60,590 bases of DNA from Treponema sp. GTDB taxonomy: Bacteria > Spirochaetota > Spirochaetia > Treponematales > Treponemataceae. Positions 8,299 to 17,400 of this stretch are shown in pieces; position 1 is the stretch's first letter, and each line of letters starts with the position of its first letter. The translations under genes were made by a program, and so were the position numbers. The stretch is from positions 1 through 60,590 of the forward strand of contig JAEESZ010000013.1 of NCBI GenBank assembly GCA_016286535.1, given 5' to 3'. The notes under the pieces were generated by a model that was not told where the DNA came from, did not search any database, and worked only from the letters and a program-made list of their open reading frames with translations.

Positions 8299-8991
8299 AT
8301 GCAGAACCTTGCTTTATTTTTTTCAGAACATCAGTTTTTTGAGTATTGTTTCAGAATTATTTTAAGCCTTATATTCGGCAGTCTCTTAGGCTACGAAAGA
8401 AAAGTAAGAAAGCAGATTGTAGGTTTAAGGACTCTTGTAATAATCTGTGTTTCCTGCTCTTTAATGGCCATTCTTTCTGCTGAAATGGCCCGCGATTCTA
8501 TTTCGGCCGGAGACCCAACCCGAATTGCAGCCGGCGTTATTACAGGCATAGGTTTTATTGGTGGTGGAGTAATTATGAAGCAGGGCCTGAATATAAAGGG
8601 ACTTACCACCGCCGCCATTATTTTTGGAACAGCTGGAATCGGTCTTACCTGTGGAGCAGGTCTTTATTACATAAGCATCTTCACCTTTGTAATCATCATT
8701 CTTTCACTTATCATAATGCAGAAATTTGAGCACAGAATCTTCCCTACCGAAAGAACCAAGCTGCTTAGAATTAAATTTTCAGGTTCCGCCATTGATAAGG
8801 ATGAAATAGAAAGAATCCTGGATTCAAACAAATTTTTTGTAAGCGATTTAGACATTCAGTACGAAGTAGAATTAAACCAGATTTTATTAACCTACACAGT
8901 AAGAGTTCCCCATGGTTCAAATCCGGTTGAATTAACAAAGGATTTTACTAAACTTCCAAATTTAATTTCTGTTGATTTAGGTCAGGAATAA
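8299..8991 (+). CDS. MgtC/SapB family membrane protein
   Basis: A 230-aa inner-membrane protein. The N-terminal 145 residues hold four to five hydrophobic segments with the MgtC/SapB signature: LSLIFGSLLGYERKVRKQI, GLRTLVIICVSCSLMAI, then a Gly-rich GVITGIGFIGGGVIMKQG and IKGLTTAAIIFGTAGIGLTCG. The C-terminal 80 residues form a soluble ACT-like domain, as in longer family members. In pathogens MgtC restrains the F-type ATPase and helps growth at low Mg2+; most homologues elsewhere have unknown roles. A GGAGGGAG ribosome binding site precedes the ATG. It ends just before a hairpin terminator. Confidence 0.88.
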   Translation: MQNLALFFSEHQFFEYCFRIILSLIFGSLLGYERKVRKQIVGLRTLVIICVSCSLMAILSAEMARDSISAGDPTRIAAGVITGIGFIGGGVIMKQGLNIKGLTTAAIIFGTAGIGLTCGAGLYYISIFTFVIIILSLIIMQKFEHRIFPTERTKLLRIKFSGSAIDKDEIERILDSNKFFVSDLDIQYEVELNQILLTYTVRVPHGSNPVELTKDFTKLPNLISVDLGQE

Positions 8992-8996
8992 AAAAA

Positions 8997-9034
8997 GGCC
9001 GCCCCAAAAGCCAAGAACATCTTCCGGGACGGCC
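8997..9034. terminator. Bidirectional terminator between mgtC-like gene and ABC permease
   Basis: GGCCGCCCC pairs with GGGACGGCC (one mismatch) around an 18-20 nt loop. A-runs flank the stem on the left and the right, giving U-runs in both directions. It lies between convergent genes. Confidence 0.75.
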
Positions 9035-9058
9035 AAAAAAATTAAGTATGGAGCATTT

Positions 9059-9922
9059 TTACTCTTTAACACCACCAGCAGTTGCACCAGAGATTATATA
9101 GCGGGAAAGGAAGAGATAAGCAATAATCAAAGGAAGAATTGCTACCGTCATAAGCATATAGTTAATACCCTGGTCCCAGTTCATATAGTCTGCATTTCTT
9201 GCATTAGCAATTACAATAGGTACAGTCCATAATTTCTTATCGTTGATTACTAAGTTTGGAACAAAGTAGTTATTCCATGAACTTACGAAAGAGAAAATTG
9301 CCTGTACTGCAATAGCAGGCTTCATCATAGGAATTACAATTCTATTAAAGGTCTTGAATTCATTACAGCCGTCTACACGGGCAGCTTCTACAATTGAGTA
9401 AGGAAGGGTTGATTCCATTGACTGGTACATATAGAAGAAAACAATAGGAGCTGCAATACCAGGAACGATTAAAGAAATATAATTGTTCATAAGGTGCATT
9501 TTGTTGAGCAGCTTTAAGAAACCCAAAGTAGAAACCTGAGTTGGAACCATCATAACTGCAAGAATGAACTTAAAGGCAAAACTCTTGAACTTAAAGTTGT
9601 ACATATAAATACCATAAGAAGTCATGGTAGAAAAATATGTAGTTAAAACTGCAGAAAAGGTACCAATTAAAACACTGTTTATCATACCACTGATGATAGG
9701 ATAGTTCTTTCCTTTACCGGTAGTAAGGTTTACAAAGTTCTTAAAAAGACTGAGTCCAGGAAGAGCAGAAAAGCCCCGCTGAATCTGTTCATGTGAACGG
9801 CTGGCATTAATAATCATTGTATAAAATGGGAACAAAGAAATAAAAGCCAGGAGAATTAATACGATATAGCAGAGGGTTCTTTTTACTGCAAGATTTTTTG
9901 ACTGACTCTGAATTTTTTCCAT
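9059..9922 (-). CDS. Sugar ABC transporter permease, MalG type (CUT1)
   Basis: A 287-aa inner-membrane permease with six hydrophobic segments. The cytoplasmic EAA loop (VEAARVDGCNEFKTFNRIVI, then PMMKPA) that contacts the ATPase is intact near residues 175-205. Length and C-terminal pattern match MalG/LacG/MsmG proteins. The ATG is preceded by AGGAGGAAAAATATT. It is the last gene of a leftward binding protein-permease-permease operon, 17 bp behind the MalF-type permease. No ATPase gene is nearby, so a shared MsmX-type ATPase elsewhere in the genome is expected; this is inferred from the common arrangement of CUT1 systems. Confidence 0.92.
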   Translation of the reverse strand: MEKIQSQSKNLAVKRTLCYIVLILLAFISLFPFYTMIINASRSHEQIQRGFSALPGLSLFKNFVNLTTGKGKNYPIISGMINSVLIGTFSAVLTTYFSTMTSYGIYMYNFKFKSFAFKFILAVMMVPTQVSTLGFLKLLNKMHLMNNYISLIVPGIAAPIVFFYMYQSMESTLPYSIVEAARVDGCNEFKTFNRIVIPMMKPAIAVQAIFSFVSSWNNYFVPNLVINDKKLWTVPIVIANARNADYMNWDQGINYMLMTVAILPLIIAYLFLSRYIISGATAGGVKE

Positions 9923-9939
9923 AATATTTTTCCTCCTTC

Positions 9940-11436
9940 CTAGCGTTTATTCTGATATTTCTGCATTGTTGTTTTATAAACAATACCACTAAGAATACCA
10001 GTAATAGCAAAGATGATGATTGAAGTAGCACCTGCAGGACCATAGTTCTTGTTCTGAAGATGTCTGTTCAACTTCATAATAATTGTCATAGTTGTTCGGT
10101 TTGGAGAACCTGTACCATTACTTAAAATCTGTGGTACATCGAACATCTGAATACCACCAATTAAAGATGTAATAAGTACATAAACAAAAATAGGAAGCAG
10201 CAATGGAATGGTTACCTTAAAGAATATCTGTAATGGATTAGCACCATCAATTCGGGCAGCTTCAAAGAGGCTGTTATCAATTCCCATTACACCTGCCATA
10301 AGAAGAATAGTTGTATTACCGTACCACATTAAGAAGTTCATTAATGCAACCAGAGTTCTTGTCCATCCGGTAGAAGTAAAGAATCTTACAGGTTCATAAG
10401 CAACTGCATTTGAGCTGAGGTTTTGTGTAAGAATGTAAGGAACATTTAAGGTATCAAGACCATTATAATTTGCCTTGAATAATTCCAGACTTGAAGCTTC
10501 AATCTTTCCAAGTAAAGTATTTGCTTCTGTAAGGGTATATTTATCAGGCAGATTATTAAGAGATTCTGTTATTGAATTAACTATAAGACTGATTGTATTT
10601 ACAAGACTTGAATCAGAAGATTTTTCAAGAGCATAACCTTTTAAGCTTGAAATTACATTTGTTAATACAATAGAAAGATTTGGTGTATTATTCTTTTCGT
10701 ACAGGCTTCTCATAATGGAATTGATTGGACCTGTTGGTGCAAAAAGATTAAAGAAGAGCATGGCAAAGGTTGCAGCCATTATAAGGTTTGGCATGTAGAT
10801 TACAGTCTTAAAGAACTGCTGTCCTTTAAGGCGAAGTTCTGTATTTGTAAACCATACCGCAAGGAGTAAAGAAACAAGGATCTGTGGAACGAATCCCATA
10901 ATCCACATGATGATTGTATTAAGGAAGTATCTTCCCATGTTATCTTTTTTATCAAAAAGAGTTCTGAAGTTCTTCTTGATTGCAGATTCCTTAGAAAGAA
11001 CTAAATCTTCTACTTCATCAATATATTTAACGGCATTTAAATCTATTTTATTCTGCAGCTTTTTATCTAAAGCGGCAGTGTACTTTTCCTGATCAAGATT
11101 ATAAGCAGTTGTAGAAAGAATCTGATTTACAGAATCTTTTACATCCTGAGTAAGGGCATCATTTTTTGAATACTGGTCTTTTAATGCGTCTAATTTACTT
11201 TCTACAGATTCCATCTGACTTGCCCAGTCCTTTTTAACACCAGTAAAATATTTTGGAATTCTATAGTGAGGACCTTCCTCATAAAGACCATTCATATAAT
11301 CCTCTGCGAAACTGTTAGTAAAAGTTGTAACAAGAGGAATAAAAGAGAAAATTATGTAAACTAGGAAAAATGGAGCAATAAAAAAATAACCCCACTTATC
11401 ATACTGTACCGACTTGTGTTTTTTTGCTTTTTCCAT
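9940..11436 (-). CDS. Sugar ABC transporter permease, MalF type, with two large external insertions
   Basis: A 498-aa inner-membrane permease of the CUT1 family. The EAA loop is clear (FEAARIDGANPLQIFFKVTI, then PLLLP, near residue 395). Typical MalF-type permeases without extra domains are about 290-320 aa. The excess comes from a hydrophilic, largely helical segment after the first membrane helix (about residues 45-160) and a second one (about 235-355) between later helices, both expected outside the membrane. The start at 11436 (MEKAKKHKS) is chosen because AAGGAC lies just upstream; the 16 codons before it run into the terminator hairpin. It lies downstream of the binding-protein gene. 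Confidence 0.88.
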   Translation of the reverse strand: MEKAKKHKSVQYDKWGYFFIAPFFLVYIIFSFIPLVTTFTNSFAEDYMNGLYEEGPHYRIPKYFTGVKKDWASQMESVESKLDALKDQYSKNDALTQDVKDSVNQILSTTAYNLDQEKYTAALDKKLQNKIDLNAVKYIDEVEDLVLSKESAIKKNFRTLFDKKDNMGRYFLNTIIMWIMGFVPQILVSLLLAVWFTNTELRLKGQQFFKTVIYMPNLIMAATFAMLFFNLFAPTGPINSIMRSLYEKNNTPNLSIVLTNVISSLKGYALEKSSDSSLVNTISLIVNSITESLNNLPDKYTLTEANTLLGKIEASSLELFKANYNGLDTLNVPYILTQNLSSNAVAYEPVRFFTSTGWTRTLVALMNFLMWYGNTTILLMAGVMGIDNSLFEAARIDGANPLQIFFKVTIPLLLPIFVYVLITSLIGGIQMFDVPQILSNGTGSPNRTTMTIIMKLNRHLQNKNYGPAGATSIIIFAITGILSGIVYKTTMQKYQNKR

Positions 11437-11472
11437 GATTAATGTCCTTGGTTCAATACTTAAATCGCGAAA

Positions 11473-11508
11473 AAAAAGGGACACTATAATTAAATAGCAT
11501 CCCTTTTT
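11473..11508 (-). terminator. Intercistronic hairpin terminator/attenuator after the binding-protein gene
   Basis: A perfect 9-bp stem (AAAAAGGGA with TCCCTTTTT) and an 18-nt loop, followed on the minus strand by TTTTTTT. It lies in the 100-bp gap between the binding-protein gene and the first permease. Partial termination here would give more binding protein than permease, a known arrangement in ABC importer operons; its strength here is inferred. Confidence 0.65.
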
Positions 11509-11536
11509 ATCTCAGTCAGCTATAAGCTTTACTGTC

Positions 11537-12823
11537 TTATTTTGAAAGATTTGGATAAAGTTCTAATACTGATGTATAGAAGTTATCCCAAGCTTCTTCT
11601 TCAGTTACCTGACCGTTGAAGTAATCTTTCATAGCTCCCTGGATTTTTTCGTTCATACCCTGGTCGTAAGCAGAGATGAAGCTCTTATCGATAGAAGCAG
11701 CAGAATCGATGAAGAATGCCATGTGGTTCTGTCCACCAAGGAAGTCATTCTTATAGTCAGAAGCTGCAACTTCTTTCATAGCTGGTTCATTGTTTGTGAA
11801 GTCACCTGCTTCTTTAGCAATGCGAACCATTGTGTCTTTGTTACATGTAAGAGTTAACATGATGTCTTTGATAAGTGATACGTTGTCAGATCCGGCAGCA
11901 CCACAAATCCATGTTCCACCCCAAGAGTATCCCTGTGGTCCTTTACAGAATGCCCAGTCACCGAAAGCAGAACCTTCGTCATGTGGCATACAGAAGTCGA
12001 TGAACCATGCTGGTCCGAAGTATCCGAATACGTTTCCATCTTTCATCATACCTTTTGACCATTCAGCATCCCAGAGAGATGTCTTGTTGTTATATCCTTT
12101 GTCTGTATATTCTTTAGTCTGTTCAATCCAGCGTTTGATCATTGGATCAATAGTGATTTTGTTTCCGTTTACCCATTTTGTTGTTACGTTGTCAGAGAAT
12201 ACACGGAATGCATCATCATAACCAGAAACCATGAAGTATCCGGCAGCTTTCATTTTAGCAGCAACATCATCAAATTTGTTCCAGTCAGAAAGTAATTTCT
12301 GTACTTCTGCAGGATCATCTGTTCCAAGAACCTGTTTAGCATAAGAACGGCGATATGCGAATCCTGCTGGACAAGCCTGCCATGTTACACCTTTAAGGAT
12401 TCCTTTAGAATCTGTCATGATGTCTTTTGTATATTTGAACTGATTAGCTAAATCTGCATCTGTAAGACCAATGTCTTTCTTTACATCTAATGTGTAAGGT
12501 GTATCAACATATTTAAGAGCATAGTCAGCTTCTACTAAGAAGATATCAACTTTGTCATCAGCTTTTGCTTTACTCTGGTTCATAAGAACTTCGTCAAGCT
12601 TATTCTGATAAGCATTATCCTGGTTAGCAGTCTGAATAAAATTAACAGTTACGTCAGCTGGTAATTTAGAAGCATAATAATCTTCGAAGCGTGATTTAAA
12701 TTCATCATTCCATACGTAAATGTTAAGAACTTTGCCTTCTTCTTTAGCTTTTCCAGCTTTTGAACAAGACATCAAAGTAACTAATGAAGCTACAGCAAGA
12801 GCTGCTGCTACAACTTTTTTCAT
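11537..12823 (-). CDS. Sugar ABC transporter substrate-binding lipoprotein (CUT1)
   Basis: A 428-aa extracytoplasmic solute-binding protein of family 1. The signal peptide ends in a lipobox (TLMSC, Cys20), so the mature protein is membrane-anchored. The mature part opens with VLNIYVWNDEFKSRFEDYY, a typical first strand and helix, and has many Trp and Tyr residues (for example GYSWGGTWICG) suited to stacking sugars. The substrate is not identifiable, but the family takes up oligosaccharides or polyols. AGGAGG lies 7 nt before the ATG. Its codon use is biased as in highly expressed genes, consistent with a consensus promoter. It heads the operon with the two permeases. Confidence 0.92.
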   Translation of the reverse strand: MKKVVAAALAVASLVTLMSCSKAGKAKEEGKVLNIYVWNDEFKSRFEDYYASKLPADVTVNFIQTANQDNAYQNKLDEVLMNQSKAKADDKVDIFLVEADYALKYVDTPYTLDVKKDIGLTDADLANQFKYTKDIMTDSKGILKGVTWQACPAGFAYRRSYAKQVLGTDDPAEVQKLLSDWNKFDDVAAKMKAAGYFMVSGYDDAFRVFSDNVTTKWVNGNKITIDPMIKRWIEQTKEYTDKGYNNKTSLWDAEWSKGMMKDGNVFGYFGPAWFIDFCMPHDEGSAFGDWAFCKGPQGYSWGGTWICGAAGSDNVSLIKDIMLTLTCNKDTMVRIAKEAGDFTNNEPAMKEVAASDYKNDFLGGQNHMAFFIDSAASIDKSFISAYDQGMNEKIQGAMKDYFNGQVTEEEAWDNFYTSVLELYPNLSK

Positions 12824-12894
12824 ACAATTTCCTCCTGTTTTAACTATGTATGAATTACCTTTTTTAAATAAAAGGATAATTTTTTGCCACGGCT

Positions 12895-12952
12895 GTAGTA
12901 TTATTACTACAACGTTGTAGTTTAATTATAAAATCGTTTTGGTATTTGTCAA
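12895..12952 (-). promoter_or_regulatory. Consensus promoter with palindromic operator for the sugar ABC operon
   Basis: On the minus strand a perfect TTGACA (12952..12947), 16-bp spacer and perfect TATAAT (12930..12925). The start point expected near 12918 lies inside a perfect 14-bp palindrome, CTACAACGTTGTAG (12907-12920). A second perfect inverted repeat, GTAGTATTATTACTAC (12895-12910), shares four bases with it. The layout fits negative control by a dimeric repressor such as a LacI, GntR or ROK protein; no regulator gene is adjacent. The leader is about 95 nt. Confidence 0.75.
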
Positions 12953-12980
12953 TAAAAAAATAAGAAAAAATGTCTAAAAA

Positions 12981-13817
12981 TTAAAGATTTTTAGTTTTTT
13001 TGCCCCGGTTTTTGAAAATAAGTCGTATATGCTTAATTTCTTCCTGATATTTCTTACTTTTTAAGGTTGGGAATTTATTTACCAGGCCTTCAATTCCATT
13101 ATGAAGATGACTTATAGAATCAATCTTGTTAAGAATAGAATCTGTAAACTTATCTTTTTCAATTTCTGCATGTTCTTTTATAGAAGCAAGCATTTCTTCA
13201 ATTGACTTTGAACGGAACCAGGCTTCCTTTCCATAAGATTCCTTTAAGCTGTCTGCAAAGGTATGAAGTTTTTCCATTGTAGTATTGAAGTCGACAAGGC
13301 GGCGGATTGTAAACATAATATCTGTTGAAAGAAGAGTGAGCAGAATTGCAGTGAGGATTTTGCTTACACTTTCTCCCATCCAGTTTATAAAGGAAAGAAC
13401 CGGCGGGATTGCAAAATGAATTGCCAGAAGGCCCATAAGTCCAAAAAGAAAGGAGTTTAAAAGGCAGATTCTTCCGTTCAGGTTGATTTTATAGTGAGAA
13501 TAGTCCCACCAGAGGGTGTGGAAGACTTTTTCAAGAATCCAGCTGGCAAAATATTCAACTGCACTGCATAAAATGGCAGAAGCAAAGAATAAAGGAAGCC
13601 AGGTGTCATAAAGAGCTGACGGCAGAAGTAGAATTACAAGACCTCCAAAGCCGTAAATAGGACAAATTGGACCAAAAAGAAAGCCGCGGTTTACAAATTT
13701 ATGCTCGCTGATGATTCCCACGTAGATTACTTCGCTAATCCATCCAACAAAGCTGAAAATAATAAACATTAAAAAAACTGTCGTAAAAGGCATTTCATAA
13801 ACTGGTACTAATTGCAT
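12981..13817 (-). CDS. CmpB-type (DUF/ABC_trans_CmpB) membrane protein
   Basis: A 278-aa protein. The first 185 residues carry five to six hydrophobic segments and the marks of the ABC_trans_CmpB family: FSFVGWISEVIYVGI, KFVNRGFLFGPICPIYGFGG, and FHTLWWDYSHYKINLNGRIC. The last 90 residues are charged, helical and cytoplasmic. The family is annotated as a putative ABC-type permease, but no ATPase partner is here and its function is not established. The start is taken at 13817, 7 nt after a TATATT hexamer, with no Shine-Dalgarno; the Met at 13793 is an alternative. An upstream extension to 13898 would overlap cheX and was rejected. It is divergent from cheX. Confidence 0.75.
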   Translation of the reverse strand: MQLVPVYEMPFTTVFLMFIIFSFVGWISEVIYVGIISEHKFVNRGFLFGPICPIYGFGGLVILLLPSALYDTWLPLFFASAILCSAVEYFASWILEKVFHTLWWDYSHYKINLNGRICLLNSFLFGLMGLLAIHFAIPPVLSFINWMGESVSKILTAILLTLLSTDIMFTIRRLVDFNTTMEKLHTFADSLKESYGKEAWFRSKSIEEMLASIKEHAEIEKDKFTDSILNKIDSISHLHNGIEGLVNKFPTLKSKKYQEEIKHIRLIFKNRGKKTKNL

Positions 13818-13875
13818 ATATAAAAATATAATAAAAAGATTTACAATTCGCCAATAGCAACTTAAGATATTATGC
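13818..13875. promoter_or_regulatory. Interleaved divergent promoters (CmpB-type gene / cheX)
   Basis: A 58-bp divergent gap. Rightward: TTTACA (13840-13845), 17-bp spacer, TAAGAT (13863-13868), 7 nt to the ATG. Leftward: TTGGCG (13854..13849), 18-bp spacer, TATATT (13830..13825), 7 nt to the ATG. As at 7479-7536, each -35 lies in the spacer of the other. There is no ribosome binding site on either side. Evidence is by eye only. Confidence 0.45.
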
Positions 13876-14334
13876 ATGGATGCAAAGATAATTAACACAT
13901 TTCTTACAGAGGGTATAGAAGCTTTCCAGACTATGTTTGGAATTGCTCCTGAAGCAAAAGAACCTCATCTTCTGGATGTAAATGCGGGTCACCCATGGGA
14001 AATTTCCGGACTTTTGGGAATTACCGGTGACGTTCGGGGAGTTGTAGCATTCCGACTGCACAAAATACTGGCAAACAAGATGCTTGAACTTTCTGGCATA
14101 AAATGCAAGCCGGAAGAATACGAGGATACAGCTATTGGACTTGTAAGTGAATTTACAAATATCATTTCGGGCCGGGCTGTATCGAACATTAAAGATTACA
14201 GTATTGATATTTCGCCGCCATTCTGTGTAATGGGACACAATCATATGATTGCCTGGCCAAAGAATTATCCAATTATTGTAATTCCATTTGTAACAAAATT
14301 CGGACCATTTGAAGTAGATGTCTGCTTCAAATAA
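13876..14334 (+). CDS. cheX: CheX-type chemotaxis phosphatase
   Basis: A 152-aa cytoplasmic protein of the CheC/CheX/FliY phosphatase family, which dephosphorylates CheY-P and resets flagellar switching. The single ExxN active-site motif is present (SEFTNIISGRA: Glu92 and Asn95), as in CheX, which has one such motif where CheC has two. The length matches known CheX proteins (about 150-160 aa). In spirochaetes CheX is the main CheY-P phosphatase (Borrelia). It stands alone here, away from a che operon. The start has no Shine-Dalgarno and a -10-like TAAGAT 7 nt upstream, so a leaderless mRNA is likely. Confidence 0.85.
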   Translation: MDAKIINTFLTEGIEAFQTMFGIAPEAKEPHLLDVNAGHPWEISGLLGITGDVRGVVAFRLHKILANKMLELSGIKCKPEEYEDTAIGLVSEFTNIISGRAVSNIKDYSIDISPPFCVMGHNHMIAWPKNYPIIVIPFVTKFGPFEVDVCFK

Positions 14335-14337
14335 AAA

Positions 14338-14372
14338 AAGGGGCTCTTCCAGTTTTTCTGAAAGAGCCCCTT
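14338..14372. terminator. Bidirectional terminator between cheX and the giant lipoprotein gene
   Basis: AAGGGGCTCTT pairs with AAGAGCCCCTT, continued by CAG/CTG across a short bulge. The left side is preceded by seven A and the right side followed by a T-rich run, so it can stop both convergent genes. Confidence 0.8.
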
Positions 14373-14417
14373 ATCTTTTTAACAATCTTTTTTTGTCTGC
14401 TTTTAGTAGAGCATCAC

Positions 14418-17400
14418 TTATTCATTTCTAAGGAAGTCTACGGCAAGTTCTGTTGAATTAAAGCCAATAGCGAATCTGTTCTTTTTACCTTCCAGATCCA
14501 GAGCCTCAGTTACAAGACTAAGTTTCTGGTCTGAAGCTTCCAGAAGAGCAGGATCTGTCATAGATTCCCAGTAACCGCTTGCATCAATATAAGCAATCTT
14601 AACTGCAGAAGTTGTATTAAGTCTTGAAGCATCCTGATATGTAATTACAGGTTTTGCATCTATACCAGATTCAGCAGGAGCTTCAAGTTTAATATCAGTC
14701 CATCTTCCTACTGAGCTTGTTGCATCAACAACTTTCCAGCCATCATCAGGTGAAGCTTTCACTGATGAGAAATATCCATAATAAAGAATACCCTTTCCAG
14801 CATCCTGAGCAACAACATGGAAACTTCCATTATTATCCATTTCCATAGAAACATAACGGCCAAAGTCTGCTGCACCTTCCGGATTATTTACCGGAGTTAT
14901 AGTCCAGTCTGCATTACCAGGAGTTGCCTTTGTTGTTGAAGCAAACTTCATGCACTTATTTGCCTTATCGTAATAAACAATGACAGGTTTTCCAGATGAA
15001 GTAATCTTAATATCAGACCACATTCCTACATCCCAATCACCATTAGAATCTGAACCATCTACAACAATATCATCTCCATTATTAGCTGTAAATCTTGAAA
15101 TCAAATCCGTTGCATTTTGTCTATCGATAGTTTCTGCATACTCAATCATTGCATATTTCAGACAACGAGTTACAGAATCATAGTAACTTACATACATATG
15201 ATATGATTTTCCACTTCCACTGGAAGCTGTTCCATACCATCCTGCAACTTTAGGATTCTTAAACTGATCACGAGTCTTATCTCCTGCAATTTTTTCTACT
15301 GTATACTTATAATCACCTGTATCTTTTGCAATAGTATGACCATCTCTTACAAGAACCAGCCCCTGCCCGAAAGTACCAGAATTTACAAAGGTATCATCCA
15401 GAACTGTATAGAATGGAACTCCATTCACAAGACAAACATCAACTTCTGCTGGAGCAGAACCAAAATATCCGTCAGCAGAGCCAGAAATATTCTTTGTTCG
15501 ATTCTTGCCAAGCATTTCATCCCACATCATATTTTCCTGTGCTGCCCAAACTCCAAATATAGTTCCATCAGTAATACCAGTGTTTCCGCCTTTACCATAC
15601 AATTCACCTTCAAGATATTTTGTACTTGTATTTGAAAGTCGTTCTATTGTTCCCTTAATAGGGTTAGGACTATTAGTAAATGTTGTTCCAGAATTCCATA
15701 CGCTCAGATATCTGTCGTCGGTCCAGAAGTTGCTGCCGGCAGTATTTGCGGCAATGCGGCCATAGGTATTTTCGTCCTCTACTTTTTCGTCTGCAATATA
15801 ACCTTTTTCAATGTTATAGCCCAGAGTGTTGTCATTGCTGTTATTTACAGCCTTAAGGTTTTCTTCTCCGTTATCAATCTGCAGCTGAATATAACCAGAG
15901 TAGTCTGGTACTGTTATGCTGATTGTGTTTGCATCTACGCGAGTTGCGTCAGCAATTGTTTCTACGCCAGCTGTCGCAGCTGCCATAGTGCCATCTGCAG
16001 CTGTCTTTCTACGAGTAACAGAAATTTCACCTTCACCAAAGTTGAAACCTTTAATGTAGATTGTGTCTCCTGCTCTTACAGGATAACGGCCTAAACGGGA
16101 ACGTTTAGCAGGATTATTTCCTGCGGCGTCTGTTGAAATTCCGCTGATGTATGGAAGAACATCCATTGTGTATGATGGAAGGTTGTATACATCATCAGAG
16201 CTTCCGTTTGCTTCATCACTTGCATCTTCGCTTGAGCTGTGGGCAGTTTCATCAATTGCACGAAGGTAAACTTTTTTGTTTTCGCCCATTGCACCTTCAA
16301 TTGCAGAAGTATCAATATCAAGCTGCCAGTTTACTTTGTGTCCTGTCTGACCAAGGTAATCTGGAGTTACAGTGAACTTCCACTTGTTTCCGTCTACTGA
16401 AGCAGGATTTGCATAAGATACCCAGGCTTTGCCTGTTTCGTTACCTTCTTCGTCGGTCTGCATTACATAAGCGGCAACTTTGTAGTATCCGTCGGAATCG
16501 GCAGAACCATTGTAGAGGCCAGTTGCAGGGGTAAAGCCATCATACTTAACCCAGATAGAAGCAAGAGTATGATCATCAAATGCAGTACCACGGATAGAAA
16601 TCTTCCCTGAAACTGCGGCATCTTCCTCTGTACTTTCTTCAAGTTCAATATGACCATTTTCATAAGAATTCTGATATAAGCTGTTATCTTCTGCACTGTT
16701 CCAGAAGAATGGTTTTACAACCACATTAGGTTTCTTCTGGTCTGTTACATTTACTACAAAGTCGCTTATGCGCAAGTAACACCAGTTACTGTTTACACCG
16801 CTGATTGTATCTTCTGTAGAATCCCAGAAAGTAAAACTCATGGCACGGTCTCTTTCACTTCCTGTAGCTGCTACATAACTTGCCTGGCCTACAGAATCAT
16901 TATCAATTATATAAGCCCACTTGCTGTCGCCGGTACGGGCAAGAGCAAAGCCTGCAAGTTCTGGAACAGCACTTGTCTGACTTGTATAAAGAGCGGCAAG
17001 AGCTTCTGCCTTTGTTTCAAAGCCTGCAGGATCCAGGTCATCTTCGGCAGCATTATTTAAGGCCATATAAATCTGACCGTTTCCATTTGTAAATTCCGGA
17101 ATTACTGCAAGTTTATTCTTAATAATAAAGCGTTCACCCTTATAATCAGCTGTCTTCATATCCTTGTAGTTAGTCTGTTCACCAGTTTTTCCAAGAACGT
17201 TGTATTCAATAATTTCTGTAAGTCCGCTTTCTGCATCATCTGCAAAAGTGCCGCTTGAGTTCAAATCTGTAGAAAGCCAGAGTTTTGTAAGACGAGGTGC
17301 CTTATTCTGAACACTTACAGCATATTTTTTAGCAGAAAGGTTTCCTGCTTTGTCGTAAACAAAGGTTACAAGAATACCAGGTCCGTCCGGGATATAGTTA

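Noticed and set aside
11437..11484. 16-residue N-terminal extension of the MalF-type permease
   Set aside because: It lies in the intercistronic hairpin; the ATG at 11436 has AAGGAC.
13818..13898. Longer N-terminus for the CmpB-type protein
   Set aside because: It would overlap the divergent cheX start; no signal supports it.
13870..14244. 124-aa antisense frame inside cheX
   Set aside because: No ribosome binding site and unrelated composition; cheX is the real gene.
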